Shown here: piece after piece, positions 45,546 through 55,056 of the stretch
Layout of the letters: each line of letters begins with the position of its first letter
Numbering within the stretch: position 1 is the first letter of the stretch
Origin: Pedobacter sp. BAL39
GTDB taxonomy: Bacteria; Bacteroidota; Bacteroidia; Sphingobacteriales; Sphingobacteriaceae
Assembly (NCBI RefSeq): GCF_000170795.1
Contig: NZ_ABCM01000003.1
Coordinates: 62,001 to 126,000, forward strand
DNA: 64,000 nt
Direction of reading: 5' to 3'
Translations under genes and position numbers: made by a program
The notes under the pieces: generated by a model
The model's input: only the letters and a program-made list of their open reading frames with translations
Told to the model about the DNA's origin: nothing
Databases searched by the model: none

Positions 45546-47693
45546 ATGCAGATTAAATCACAAACCGTACGTTTATTTTTCAGAAATGCCATCAATTTAT
45601 TTCGAAGTGAGTATTTTTCTGATGCGTTAAGGACAACCTTAAGCATTATTCTTCCATTTGGCATATTTTACAGCTTTGTGGATGCCCATACCGCCATTGC
45701 TGTCGGTGTAGGAGCGCTATTGATCAGCCTTACAGATTCACCGGGAACACTAAAAGATAAAATGGTCATGTCCGTGAGCAGTCTTATCGTTTTTTTCCTC
45801 ATTTCACTTATTACAGCTTTGCTGCTCAAAAGCATCTTTTATACTGCATTGCTGATTCTCCTGTTGTGTATGGTGTTTTCGCTGTTTATGGCACTTGGAA
45901 AAAGATATGGGCTGCTGGGCACCATGGCACTGATCCTGATGACTTTCGTGCAGGGGCTGCGTCCTGAGCATCCACTGTCGTTCAGTGGGTATATTGTGCT
46001 GGGTGGCATTTGGTATTACATGGTAAGCCTCGTACAGGCGCGCCTTTGGCGCATCAGCTCAGTAAGACATGCTTTAGGAGAATGTATTTTGTCAACAGCA
46101 ACTTTTCTACGTGCGAAAGCCAGCTTCTACCGTCAGGATAGTAGCATGGAAGACAATTATATGCGCATCATTAAACTGCACAACAAGGTCAGTGAAAAGC
46201 AGGAACAGGTGCGTGACCTGCTGTTGAGGGACAGAAAACTGATGAAGGAAGACCATTCCCAGGGACAACGTTACCTGCTGGCCACTAGTCAGGTGATCGA
46301 CTTATACGAGCTGATCAGTGCGATACAATACGATTATGAAGCCCTGCAGAAAGTCCTTTGCGATACCGGACTGCTGGAGGCGGTGGAGCGCTGTATTGAA
46401 AGTCTCGCCAACGACCTGCAGTCATTGGGGATGTCACTTCGTGCGCAGGCAAGGGTCAGATTTACCGATACTGCGGAGCAGGAAATCAAAATCATCCAAG
46501 AGAAAATTAACGGACTTAATGCTCATGGAGAAATGGCCTACGTTTCTATTCTGCTAAAGTTACAGTCGAACATCGATGACATCTATCTTGGACTGAAACA
46601 AGTTACAGCGACGCTAACGAGTAAAGCGGAAGCCATAGATTTCTCTAAGGAGATTCCTGCCTATCAGCTTTTTGCTGATGATGACACCCTGAGCTTCAGG
46701 ATACTTACCAAACACCTGAACTTTAGCTCACCGGTATTCAGGTTCGCCCTGCGATTGTCGCTGGCCTGCCTGGTAGCCTTTAGTCTGACCCTGCTTCCGG
46801 TAGGTTTTTACAGTTACTGGATTCTGTTAACCGTTATAGTGGTCATTAAGCCGAGCTTTGGCCTCACCAAAAAACGCAACTTGCAGCGTTTAAAAGGAAC
46901 ATTGGGTGGTGTGCTTTTGGGCGTTATTGTTCTGGCATTGATCAGCAATACTCTGGTGCTGCTCATTCTCTCTGCACTATTTCTTTTTGGCTATTTTGCC
47001 TTTTTGCGGTTAAACTATGCGCTGAGTATCCTCTACCTGACACCGATGGTCATCATCTGCCTCAATCTTTATGACCACAATGATTCGATTGTCATACAAC
47101 GTACTTTTGATACCCTTGTAGGCTGTGCTATTGCTTTCGGTGCATCCTATCTGTTTCCTTCCTGGGAAATTAAAAAACATACTACTTATATCAAAGATGT
47201 GATTTATGCGAATCTCAGTTACCTGAAAAAGCTCCACGAGCAGGCGCTGGGGATTCCCTCAGACATGACCTCATTTAAACTTGCGCGTAAAGAGGTGTAT
47301 ACCAAACTTGCTGCACTGTCGTCTGGAGTGCAGAACATGTTGCTGGAACCCAAAAAGGCACGTGGCGAAGTACAGCATCTTTATGAATTCCAGATCCTCA
47401 GTCACCAGTTGTCCTCTACTATTGCCTCGTTTTTTCCCTTCCAAAATTCCGAGGGGCATCTGGAGCGCATCAAAGACAAAATTGCAACCGCCATGCAAAC
47501 GCTCGAATTTAGCATTGAGATCCTGGAGAATGCTGCTTTGATGCCTATGGTTACAGATGATGAGGCAATGCAGGAGCTGCCTGATATGGATCAACCCGGG
47601 CACTTGGAGCAGCACAAAGTTCAGCAGATTTTACGCATCACAGCTGCAGTAAAAGAACAAACGTACTACCTTCGAAATGATCAGCTGGTATAA
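45546..47693 (+). CDS. FUSC-family inner-membrane transporter (YccS-like)
   Basis: A 715-residue protein with two blocks of about six hydrophobic helices (about 25-175 and 395-525), each followed by a cytoplasmic helical domain, the standard YccS/FUSC arrangement. ALLISLTDSPGTLKDKM and VVIKPSFGLTKKRNLQRLKG are typical of the loops after the helix blocks. Related proteins such as AaeB export aromatic acids. No adaptor partner is nearby, so it is closer to the YccS branch, whose substrate is unknown. Confidence 0.88.
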   Translation: MQIKSQTVRLFFRNAINLFRSEYFSDALRTTLSIILPFGIFYSFVDAHTAIAVGVGALLISLTDSPGTLKDKMVMSVSSLIVFFLISLITALLLKSIFYTALLILLLCMVFSLFMALGKRYGLLGTMALILMTFVQGLRPEHPLSFSGYIVLGGIWYYMVSLVQARLWRISSVRHALGECILSTATFLRAKASFYRQDSSMEDNYMRIIKLHNKVSEKQEQVRDLLLRDRKLMKEDHSQGQRYLLATSQVIDLYELISAIQYDYEALQKVLCDTGLLEAVERCIESLANDLQSLGMSLRAQARVRFTDTAEQEIKIIQEKINGLNAHGEMAYVSILLKLQSNIDDIYLGLKQVTATLTSKAEAIDFSKEIPAYQLFADDDTLSFRILTKHLNFSSPVFRFALRLSLACLVAFSLTLLPVGFYSYWILLTVIVVIKPSFGLTKKRNLQRLKGTLGGVLLGVIVLALISNTLVLLILSALFLFGYFAFLRLNYALSILYLTPMVIICLNLYDHNDSIVIQRTFDTLVGCAIAFGASYLFPSWEIKKHTTYIKDVIYANLSYLKKLHEQALGIPSDMTSFKLARKEVYTKLAALSSGVQNMLLEPKKARGEVQHLYEFQILSHQLSSTIASFFPFQNSEGHLERIKDKIATAMQTLEFSIEILENAALMPMVTDDEAMQELPDMDQPGHLEQHKVQQILRITAAVKEQTYYLRNDQLV

Positions 47694-47920
47694 GGTTTGA
47701 TTTTACCTTTTTCAAAGTTTAGGAACAAAGAATATGGGTAGCCCTCATCAAGGTAAAATTTAAACGGGCACCTTTGATGTTGTCTTCCATAGTTGTTGCT
47801 TTTCATCATGATGTTCCGGCAGTTCATTTTCCATAAAAACAGTTTGAAGGCGGCTTCCGGTTCTTTACAATCCCGCGAATAATCGATATACAGGATCAGA
47901 TGGCAATTGGCAGGAGCCAT
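47681..47920 (-). CDS. Small hypothetical protein (uncertain)
   Basis: A 79-residue reading frame in otherwise empty space, with ATG at 47918-47920. It overlaps the last 13 bp of the FUSC gene (convergent) and is divergent from the membrane-protein gene at 47970. Composition is protein-like (acidic and aromatic residues, cysteines in SRDCKEP, MNCRN and QRCPF). No domain is recognised. It may be real, but no promoter or homologue supports it. Confidence 0.4.
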   Translation of the reverse strand: MAPANCHLILYIDYSRDCKEPEAAFKLFLWKMNCRNIMMKSNNYGRQHQRCPFKFYLDEGYPYSLFLNFEKGKIKPYTS

Positions 47921-47957
47921 TTATGAGAATGTCACAGGAGATGTCGATGGGGCCAGC

Positions 47958-47965
47958 TATATTTG
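47958..47965 (+). promoter_or_regulatory. -7 box TATATTTG 4 bp before a start codon
   Basis: Perfect TAnnTTTG followed by CGGG and the ATG at 47970. It supports this start over the TTG further upstream and implies a nearly leaderless mRNA. Confidence 0.45.
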
Positions 47966-47969
47966 CGGG

Positions 47970-48398
47970 ATGTTAAAAAGATGGATGCTGATTAATTTTC
48001 TCGTGCTGTTGTTGAGTGCTCTTCAGATTAACTGGGCGGTACATGAAGGCCTTTCTGGTTCGGATATGGGGCTTTCTCCGTGGCTCCATACGGAAATGTT
48101 ATGTCTGTATCCTTTAATCGTAACGAACATGCTGTTGTTGATTTTCAAGAAGCGCAAAAGTGGTTATCTCACACAGGCCACCATCCTCAGCACAACGGTG
48201 TGCATCTACTGGTTGTTGGTCAACTACTTGAATTTTAGTGTTTATGTCACTAGTTGGAGCACTTTCTCTGTGTCGGAAACCTGGATGCATGTGGGACTTA
48301 GGTCTTTGCTCCCTGTTGTCAGTTGCGGGCTGCTGCTTTTTGTTTCAGTTTGCTTTTCCCTACGTCGATCGTTCAATTTTATTGCCACGCTCCCCTAA
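47970..48398 (+). CDS. Small four-helix membrane protein, unknown function
   Basis: A 142-residue protein from the ATG at 47970 (MLKRWMLINFLVLLL). The frame continues upstream to a TTG, but that part is polar and lies over the promoter. Four hydrophobic segments are visible (about 6-20, 40-60, 70-90 and 108-130). I do not recognise a family. It converges with kgtP; 57 bp lie between the stops. Confidence 0.65.
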   Translation: MLKRWMLINFLVLLLSALQINWAVHEGLSGSDMGLSPWLHTEMLCLYPLIVTNMLLLIFKKRKSGYLTQATILSTTVCIYWLLVNYLNFSVYVTSWSTFSVSETWMHVGLRSLLPVVSCGLLLFVSVCFSLRRSFNFIATLP

Positions 48399-48455
48399 CC
48401 GACCAACTGATGTTTACAACATTGAGACTATCGGTTGCGATGCCAATTTGTTGTG

Positions 48456-49769
48456 CTAGTCTTCAATTTTAGAATGATGTTTGGTATCCTTCATTGTGGT
48501 GTAAAGTATCAATGAGATCAGGATACAAAGACTGACGTACCAGTAAAAGTAATTTTCATGGCCAATTCCCTTAAACCATAAGGCCAGGTATTCTGCCGTG
48601 CCGCCGAATATGGCAACGGTAAGTGCATAAGGAAGGCCAACGCCCAGCGCCCGGATGTGCGCAGGGAACAGCTCAGCTTTCACTACTGCGTTGATGCTGG
48701 TATAACCGCTCACGATGATCAATGCTGCAATCATCAGCAGGAAAATAAATATTTTGCTCCCTGCCATTGGCAATGCCGTTAAGATGGGATAGGTACATAA
48801 CGTACCCAGGACACCGAATCCAATGAGCAGGGGCTTTCTGCCAATGTGATCAGACAACAAGCCAAACAGTGGCTGCATGATGGCGAATACCAGCAAAGAA
48901 GAAAAGGATAACATAGTTGATGTTTCCTTGCTCAGGTGTACGGTATTGACCAGGAACTTCTGCATGTAGGTACTGAAAGTGTAAAAGGCGATTGTTCCTC
49001 CTAATGTCAACCCCACTACTGTAAAAACTTCTTTCGGATAGGCCATGAGTGCACGTATACCTGTTTTCTTTTCTTCTTTGGATTGATTGGTTTTGAAGGC
49101 TGCGGTTTCGTCAATATGTCTGCGTAGGTAAAGCGCAATGAAGGAGAGGACGGCACCGACAAAAAAGGGGATACGCCATCCCCAGTTGTGCAGCTGTTCG
49201 GAGGTCAACAGCCAGTTCTGTAGAATCAGTTGGATGCCCAATGCGAGTAACTGGCCCCCAATTAAAGTTACATATTGAAAACTGGAGTAAAAACCACGGT
49301 GTTTTCTGGTAGCCATTTCACTGAGATAGGTGGCGGAAGTCCCATATTCCCCTCCAGTGCTGAGCCCCTGAACCAGACGCGCAAATAGCAGAAGTAATGG
49401 AGCGGCAATGCCGATTTGCCTGTACCCGGGCGTGCAGCCAATAATGAGCGAGCCTATGGCCATGATGAGTACGGATAATGCCATTGACCGTTTACGCCCG
49501 TATTTATCGGCAATGCTGCCAAACAGCCAGCCCCCGATGGGCCGCATCAGGAAGCCTACGGCGAAGATCCCTGCAGTATCCAGCAGTTGCGCCGTGGGGT
49601 TGCTGTCGGGAAAAAACACGGGTGAAAAATAAAGTGCAAAAGCCGAATAGCTATACCAGTCGTACCATTCTACCAGGTTGCCGATAGAGCCTCCAAAGAT
49701 AGACTTTAGACGATATTCAACATTTTTTACTTCTGTATGTGAATTTGCATTCACTGGTTTATTTTCCAT
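48456..49769 (-). CDS. kgtP: 2-oxoglutarate:H+ symporter KgtP (MFS, MHS family)
   Basis: A 437-residue 12-helix transporter that is very similar to E. coli KgtP throughout: GNLVEWYDWYSYS, GFLMRPIGGWLFG, IADKYGRKRSM, GLSTGGEYGTSATYLSEMA, FYSSFQYVTLIGGQLLAL and FPAHIRALGVGLPYA. KgtP imports 2-oxoglutarate with protons. The metabolite:H+ symporter family also contains citrate, shikimate and proline carriers, but the match to KgtP is closest. Single gene. Confidence 0.88.
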   Translation of the reverse strand: MENKPVNANSHTEVKNVEYRLKSIFGGSIGNLVEWYDWYSYSAFALYFSPVFFPDSNPTAQLLDTAGIFAVGFLMRPIGGWLFGSIADKYGRKRSMALSVLIMAIGSLIIGCTPGYRQIGIAAPLLLLFARLVQGLSTGGEYGTSATYLSEMATRKHRGFYSSFQYVTLIGGQLLALGIQLILQNWLLTSEQLHNWGWRIPFFVGAVLSFIALYLRRHIDETAAFKTNQSKEEKKTGIRALMAYPKEVFTVVGLTLGGTIAFYTFSTYMQKFLVNTVHLSKETSTMLSFSSLLVFAIMQPLFGLLSDHIGRKPLLIGFGVLGTLCTYPILTALPMAGSKIFIFLLMIAALIIVSGYTSINAVVKAELFPAHIRALGVGLPYALTVAIFGGTAEYLALWFKGIGHENYFYWYVSLCILISLILYTTMKDTKHHSKIED

Positions 49770-50015
49770 TGCCGTTACATTAATTTGGATATGTCTATCT
49801 TAATCTGGGTACATTTGTGATCTGTGTTCCTTACCGAAATTGACATTTATCTGTCAGATTACCAAACACTGGTTGATCTTGAGGAGGAAATAAAACAGAT
49901 CTGCATATGCTACGTTATGATAATGGAGACATTGTTAATCTCCTGAGGACAGGCATGTTGATGCCCAAAATAAATTGATATGAAAATAATACTTTCAAAA
50001 AAAGCAGGTATTGAT

Positions 50016-50023
50016 TAAGTTTG
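50016..50023 (+). promoter_or_regulatory. -7 box TAAGTTTG of the DUF1080 gene
   Basis: Perfect TAnnTTTG, with TTTC 19 bp upstream (49993-49996) at the -33 position. It lies 23 bp before the ATG at 50047 and rules out the longer TTG start, which lies upstream of it. Confidence 0.5.
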
Positions 50024-50046
50024 AATTTCAACCACAAGACAATCTG

Positions 50047-50826
50047 ATGAAACTATCTAAGACAATTATCACAACGACATTAATACTGGGAGGATTTACT
50101 TTGACTCAGGCACAGGAAAATGCAAAACATGAAGATACCGAGTTTTATACTCCGGTACCAAATGTAGTGACCCCAGCTAAAATTGCAGGAGCTGCACCTT
50201 CGGATGCAATCATTTTATTTGACGGCAAAAACCTTGACCAATGGGTAATGACAGATGACCGCAACACACCAGCAAAATGGAAGGTGGGCAAAGGTGTATT
50301 TACTGTTGACAAGAGTACTGGTAACATTGAAACCAAGCAGTCTTTTAATAACTACCAGTTGCACCTGGAATGGAAAATTCCTGCAAACATCACCGGCGAA
50401 GGGCAGGCGAGAGGTAACAGTGGACTCTTTCTCGCTTCAATAGGTAAAGGTGACCTAGGCTATGAGCTACAGTTGCTGGACGGCTATAACAACAAAACCT
50501 ATACAAATGGAATGGTGGGCAGTGTATACAAGCAAACCACACCAATGGTCAACGCGTCGAAAAAACCAGGCGAATGGCAGACTTATGACATCATCTGGAC
50601 TGCGCCAGTATTCAATACTGATGGAACAGTAAAGTCGCCTGCAAAGGTAACCGTCCTTTACAACGGTGTTATTGTGCAGAATAATTTTGAGCTGAAAGGC
50701 CCAACCCAATATGTGGGGCAGCCGTCTTACCAGAAGGCACATGGACCATCACCAATTAAACTGCAGTCGCACGGCGACAAGAGCGAGCCGATCAGCTTCC
50801 GCAACATCTGGATCAGAGAAATTTAA
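50047..50826 (+). CDS. Secreted DUF1080 (3-keto-disaccharide hydrolase-like) protein
   Basis: A 259-residue protein from the ATG at 50047, with a signal peptide (cleavage near TQAQE). One DUF1080 domain (about 50-258), a concanavalin-like jelly roll: IILFDGKNLDQWVM at the start, then GNSGLFLA, GYELQLLDGYNN and the final ISFRNIWIREI. Recent work on related proteins describes 3-keto-glycoside hydrolase activity; many members are uncharacterised. It precedes a GH78 rhamnosidase but is separated from it by a strong terminator. Confidence 0.85.
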   Translation: MKLSKTIITTTLILGGFTLTQAQENAKHEDTEFYTPVPNVVTPAKIAGAAPSDAIILFDGKNLDQWVMTDDRNTPAKWKVGKGVFTVDKSTGNIETKQSFNNYQLHLEWKIPANITGEGQARGNSGLFLASIGKGDLGYELQLLDGYNNKTYTNGMVGSVYKQTTPMVNASKKPGEWQTYDIIWTAPVFNTDGTVKSPAKVTVLYNGVIVQNNFELKGPTQYVGQPSYQKAHGPSPIKLQSHGDKSEPISFRNIWIREI

Positions 50827-50864
50827 TCCTTAAAACCGGAACTGCCGGTAGCTTCAAAATTCAT

Positions 50865-50906
50865 AAATGCCCGTAAGTATTTCACGATACTTACGGGCAT
50901 TTTTTT
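50865..50906 (+). terminator. Strong terminator after the DUF1080 gene
   Basis: A perfect 16-bp stem (AAATGCCCGTAAGTAT and its complement) with a 6-nt loop and a T run. It lies upstream of the GH78 start, so that gene needs its own promoter in the 90 bp left. Confidence 0.9.
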
Positions 50907-50995
50907 ACTTGTCGTCCTTGGGAAAGAGCAGGACAGTACATGATGCCGTTTTAAAAGTTAATGCAGATATTAGTCCTCATCCGAATATACCGCAT

Positions 50996-53686
50996 ATGAA
51001 CAGCCGTTATTACAAACCATTGGCTTTAGCAATGTTGCTGGTGCCAGCACTCTCCGCTTTCGCTCAGAAAATCAGTGTCAGCGATCTTAAAGTGGAACAC
51101 CAGCGCAATCCCCTATCCGTAGAAACACCTGCACCTAGGCTCAGCTGGAAAATTAGTTCAGGTACGAAAAATACCTTGCAGACCGGCTACGAAATCAGGG
51201 TGGCAACGGCAGAAAATGACCTCAAGTCTGGCAAAACATTGGTCTGGAAAGCACAGGTGAAATCGGCACAGTCGGTACTTGTTCCATATGCCGGATCGGC
51301 ATTGCAGTCCAAGAAGCGTTATTTCTGGCAGGTGAGGGTAACAGATAATCATGGTAAAACCTCCCCATGGAGTAGTGTCCAGTTTTGGCAGACAGGCCTG
51401 AAGCCTTCCGACTGGACCGCGCAGTGGATTGCTGTTGCAGGTAAGGATACGGCTGCCCAAAGTCCTTTGTTCAGAAAGGAATTTACAGTTGCTAAGAAAG
51501 TGAGTTCTGCCATCATGTACGTCACCGCAAAAGGTTTATATGAAGCCCATATCAACGGACAACGCATAAGCGATGACTATCTTGCTCCGGGCTGGACAAG
51601 TTATAGAAAACATCTTCAGTATCAGGTGTATGATGTTACTGCTTCACTGAAAAGCGGCACAAATGCTGTCGGTGTCACGCTTGGCAATGGCTGGTATAAG
51701 GGAAGGATTGGATTTGGCGGACAGCGCAATTTCTACGGAGATACGCGGGCGCTGCTGATGCAGGTGGAAATCACCTACACCGATGGAACAAAGGCTGTTG
51801 TCAACTCTGATGACAGCTGGAAAACTGCTTATGGCCCCATCATGGCTTCCGATATTTATGATGGAGAGACCTATGATGCGCGAATGGAAAAGTCCGGCTG
51901 GTCAACGGAAGGTTATACCGAAGACAACTCCTGGACTGCGGTGCGCACTGTGGAAAAGGGTACTGAACAGCTGGTGGGCATGAGCGGTCCGACAGTTAGA
52001 AAGCACGAGCAATTCAAAGCGCTGAAAATATTTAAAACCCCAAAAGGAGAAACCGTTGTTGACTTCGGCCAGAACCTGGTGGGATGGGTAATGCTGAAAG
52101 CTAAAGGAGCCGCGGGAACCCGCATCACGCTGAGCCATGCCGAGGTGCTGGATAAAGAAGGTAACTTCTATACCGTCAATCTGCGGTCGGCGAAAGCTCA
52201 GGATACCTACATCCTCAAAGGGGATACTGAGCAGGTATTTGAACCTCATTTTACTTTCCAGGGATTCAGGTATGTCAAAGTGGACGGTTTTCCCGGAGAA
52301 CTTAAACCTGAAAACCTAACGGCTGTGGCGCTTTATTCTGCCATGGAAGAAACGGGAAAATTTACTACCTCCAATCCGCTGTTGAACCAGTTGCAACACA
52401 ACATTCAGTGGGGACAAAAAGGAAACTTCGTAGACGTGCCTACTGATTGTCCGCAACGGGATGAACGTCTGGGCTGGACGGGAGATGCACAGGCATTTGC
52501 CAATACAGCTGCTTACAATATGGATGTTGCGGGTTTCTTTACCAAATGGTTAAAAGATGTAAAGGCAGACCAGACCTCCAGTGGTTTGATCCCGCATGTA
52601 GTTCCCAATGTCCTTAACGATAGGGAGGGTGCAGCTACAGGCTGGGCGGATGTATCGACTATCGTTCCATGGGATATGTATGTGGCTTATGGCGATCAAC
52701 GGCTGCTGGAAGTGCAATATGAGTCAATGAAAAACTGGGTCGGCTACATGACCAATGCGGCTAAAAACCACCTTTGGAATACGGGTTTTCATTTTGGTGA
52801 CTGGCTTTTCTATCGCCCTGATGATGACAATGATGGAAGGGCTGCGGTGACTGACAAATACCTGATTGCACAGACTTTTTATGCCCACTCTACTCAACTC
52901 ATGATCAATACGGCAACAATTCTGGGCAAGACTGAAGATGTTGCGCGGTATACGTCACTACTGAAAGAGATCAAAGCTGCTTTCGTGAAGGAATATATGA
53001 CCGCAAACGGGCGACTGGTTTCAAGCACTCAAACGGCTTATGTGCTGGCACTCCACTTCGATATGCTACCTGAAGAACTGCGTTCATCAGCTGCGGAAAG
53101 ACTGGTGAGCAACATCCGCGACTATGGCAATCACCTGACCACAGGATTCCTGGGCACACCTTACCTGTGTCACGTGCTGACCCGTTTTGGTCACAATGAT
53201 GTGGCCTACGACTTGTTGATGCAGGAAAGTTACCCTTCCTGGCTGTACCCCGTGAAAATGGGGGCAACCACCATTTGGGAACGATGGGATGGGATTAAAC
53301 CCAATGGCACTTTCCAGACCCCGGACATGAACTCTTATAACCACTATGCGTATGGGGCCATTGGCGACTGGATGTACAGGAACATGGCAGGGATCAGCTC
53401 CGATGCAGCTTCACCAGGATATAAAAAGATCAACATCTCCCCAAAACCGGGAGGGAAGGTAACCAGCGTTTCAGGACAATTGGATACTCCTTATGGGATT
53501 GTGAGCTCCTCATGGAAAATAGAAAATGGTACTTTTAAACTTGATGTGCAGATTCCCGCAAATACGACGGCAACAGTGACGCTGCCTGGAAAAATCTCCG
53601 GCAATGGAAAAGACAGCGCAAATGCTGAAATTGGTTCAGGAGTTTATCATTTTGAATGTAAAATAGATCAATCCAAAGGCTCCTAG
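50996..53686 (+). CDS. GH78 alpha-L-rhamnosidase
   Basis: An 896-residue secreted enzyme. The start is the ATG at 50996, which gives a signal peptide (LLVPALSAFAQ); the longer frame runs through the preceding terminator. Order: fibronectin-like N-domain (KVEHQRNPLSVE), the rhamnosidase N-domain (TAKGLYEAHINGQRI), a beta domain, the (alpha/alpha)6 catalytic domain with CPQRDERLGWTGD, where the Glu is the catalytic acid region, and a C-terminal beta-sandwich. It removes terminal alpha-L-rhamnose from pectin or plant glycosides. Confidence 0.94.
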   Translation: MNSRYYKPLALAMLLVPALSAFAQKISVSDLKVEHQRNPLSVETPAPRLSWKISSGTKNTLQTGYEIRVATAENDLKSGKTLVWKAQVKSAQSVLVPYAGSALQSKKRYFWQVRVTDNHGKTSPWSSVQFWQTGLKPSDWTAQWIAVAGKDTAAQSPLFRKEFTVAKKVSSAIMYVTAKGLYEAHINGQRISDDYLAPGWTSYRKHLQYQVYDVTASLKSGTNAVGVTLGNGWYKGRIGFGGQRNFYGDTRALLMQVEITYTDGTKAVVNSDDSWKTAYGPIMASDIYDGETYDARMEKSGWSTEGYTEDNSWTAVRTVEKGTEQLVGMSGPTVRKHEQFKALKIFKTPKGETVVDFGQNLVGWVMLKAKGAAGTRITLSHAEVLDKEGNFYTVNLRSAKAQDTYILKGDTEQVFEPHFTFQGFRYVKVDGFPGELKPENLTAVALYSAMEETGKFTTSNPLLNQLQHNIQWGQKGNFVDVPTDCPQRDERLGWTGDAQAFANTAAYNMDVAGFFTKWLKDVKADQTSSGLIPHVVPNVLNDREGAATGWADVSTIVPWDMYVAYGDQRLLEVQYESMKNWVGYMTNAAKNHLWNTGFHFGDWLFYRPDDDNDGRAAVTDKYLIAQTFYAHSTQLMINTATILGKTEDVARYTSLLKEIKAAFVKEYMTANGRLVSSTQTAYVLALHFDMLPEELRSSAAERLVSNIRDYGNHLTTGFLGTPYLCHVLTRFGHNDVAYDLLMQESYPSWLYPVKMGATTIWERWDGIKPNGTFQTPDMNSYNHYAYGAIGDWMYRNMAGISSDAASPGYKKINISPKPGGKVTSVSGQLDTPYGIVSSSWKIENGTFKLDVQIPANTTATVTLPGKISGNGKDSANAEIGSGVYHFECKIDQSKGS

Positions 53687-53753
53687 TATAGGGAGTCTAT
53701 GGGTTGAATCAGCCCAATATAAATGGCTAACTATAGAGGATAGCAAGGCATAC

Positions 53754-54875
53754 TCAACGTTCGATGCTGGAAATGCCGATGGAGTTTGCCTTGCCCTTTA
53801 ACTGGATTTGCCCTAAGGAGTGGGTCTTGAAATGCCTGTCGGCACCACTCTGCTCCAGAAAATGGTCGGAGGTAAGGAACTTTTTCTGGTACTCATTACA
53901 TTTGCTTTGGATCCTGGCGGCTACATTGATGGTGTCTCCGTGATAGGCAATATCTACCTTAACTTTGCCAATCTCTACGGCGGTCACCGGCCCCATATGT
54001 AGCCCTGCCTTGAAGTTAGGGACCTGCCCATAAGTGGAAAGGTAGTAATCCTCCCGTTCCCTGAACCTTTCTTCGCAGGCAAAGAAAAAATTGACGCAGG
54101 CAAGGTCTTTAATGCCTTCACCGACCTGCCAGCTGAGTACGATTTCATCACCAACATATTGGTAGATTTCTGCGCTGTAATTATTCAGCAGCTGGTTGAT
54201 GTCAAGGAAGCTATCCCTGATGAAACCACTATAATGCAAATGACCAAGTGCTTCGGCAATGCTGGTCGATGACCGTAAATCCATAAACAGGAAAATCCGT
54301 TCTTCCGTTCTGGGGCTTCTGTATTTGCCCAGCAGGATGGGTAGCAAAACTCCTGGCCCAAACTTTTTATTGACCTCCAGGATGAAGCTCAAGACGATGG
54401 TCATAAAAAAATAGAAGATCGTAAACTGGTAAAAAAGATAACTCCAGTTTTCTTCAGTAAAACTCTGATAGTCGCGTGGAAATAATGGCGCGATGAATGT
54501 CGCGGCAAGCACATAATGTACCAGGGCAAACAACATGATCAGCAGGATCAGTGAAATGACGGTTTTTATCACGATGATCCTTCCCAGTGACACCTTTCTA
54601 AAAAAGTATTTTTCGAGGCTGTAATCCAGTAAACCTTGTGTCGTGCCGTAAAATAGTGCCATGAAAAGACATATGAGCCCCACAACGCTTAGTTTCATTT
54701 CCTCAGTAGCGATGCCATGCTGCAGGTTTACAGAAATGGTCTGTAGATAGATGATCGATGCCAGCAAGATGTTTACCCCGGTCCAGAAAACAACCTGTGC
54801 GAGGATCTGCGAAAATAGGGGATGTCTGGCATTGAACTGCCTTGCTCTGGATGTATAACTTAAGCGCCTGGTCAT
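53754..54875 (-). CDS. Membrane class III adenylate/guanylate cyclase
   Basis: A 373-residue protein with four predicted membrane helices (about 22-42, 60-80, 100-128 and 148-168) and a C-terminal cyclase homology domain (about 190-370). Both metal-binding aspartates are present: Asp199 (LFMDLRSST) and Asp243 (QYVGDEIV). The transition-state pair is Asn317 and Arg321 (GDTINVAARIQ). The base-selecting positions differ from adenylate cyclases: the usual Lys is Gln239, and the second site reads DIAYHGD. It should be active, but cAMP or cGMP as product is open. Single gene. Confidence 0.85.
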   Translation of the reverse strand: MTRRLSYTSRARQFNARHPLFSQILAQVVFWTGVNILLASIIYLQTISVNLQHGIATEEMKLSVVGLICLFMALFYGTTQGLLDYSLEKYFFRKVSLGRIIVIKTVISLILLIMLFALVHYVLAATFIAPLFPRDYQSFTEENWSYLFYQFTIFYFFMTIVLSFILEVNKKFGPGVLLPILLGKYRSPRTEERIFLFMDLRSSTSIAEALGHLHYSGFIRDSFLDINQLLNNYSAEIYQYVGDEIVLSWQVGEGIKDLACVNFFFACEERFREREDYYLSTYGQVPNFKAGLHMGPVTAVEIGKVKVDIAYHGDTINVAARIQSKCNEYQKKFLTSDHFLEQSGADRHFKTHSLGQIQLKGKANSIGISSIER

Positions 54876-54994
54876 GATGGGTTAAAGATAGTTTTTAAAC
54901 AACTAACCAGAAAACCCAAAATATCCGTTTCAGCAGCGTATTTGTCCGTTTCAGTCTTCGGTCAAAGCGGTACCGGAACTTTTTTGGTCAATAA

Positions 54995-55037
54995 ATATTA
55001 AAAACCAATGTGGAAATCTCACATTGGTTTTTAATAT
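54995..55037 (-). terminator. Terminator downstream of the Ric gene
   Basis: A perfect 18-bp stem with a 7-nt loop; the arms are 54995-55012 and 55020-55037 (core ACCAATGTG / CACATTGGT). The flanking A and T runs make it usable from both sides, but only the Ric gene faces it. Confidence 0.85.
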
Positions 55038-55056
55038 CTTCAAGTTCAATTCAGTC

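Noticed and set aside
50867..50995. Longer N-terminus for the GH78 rhamnosidase
   Set aside because: It runs through a strong terminator hairpin and precedes the true signal peptide.
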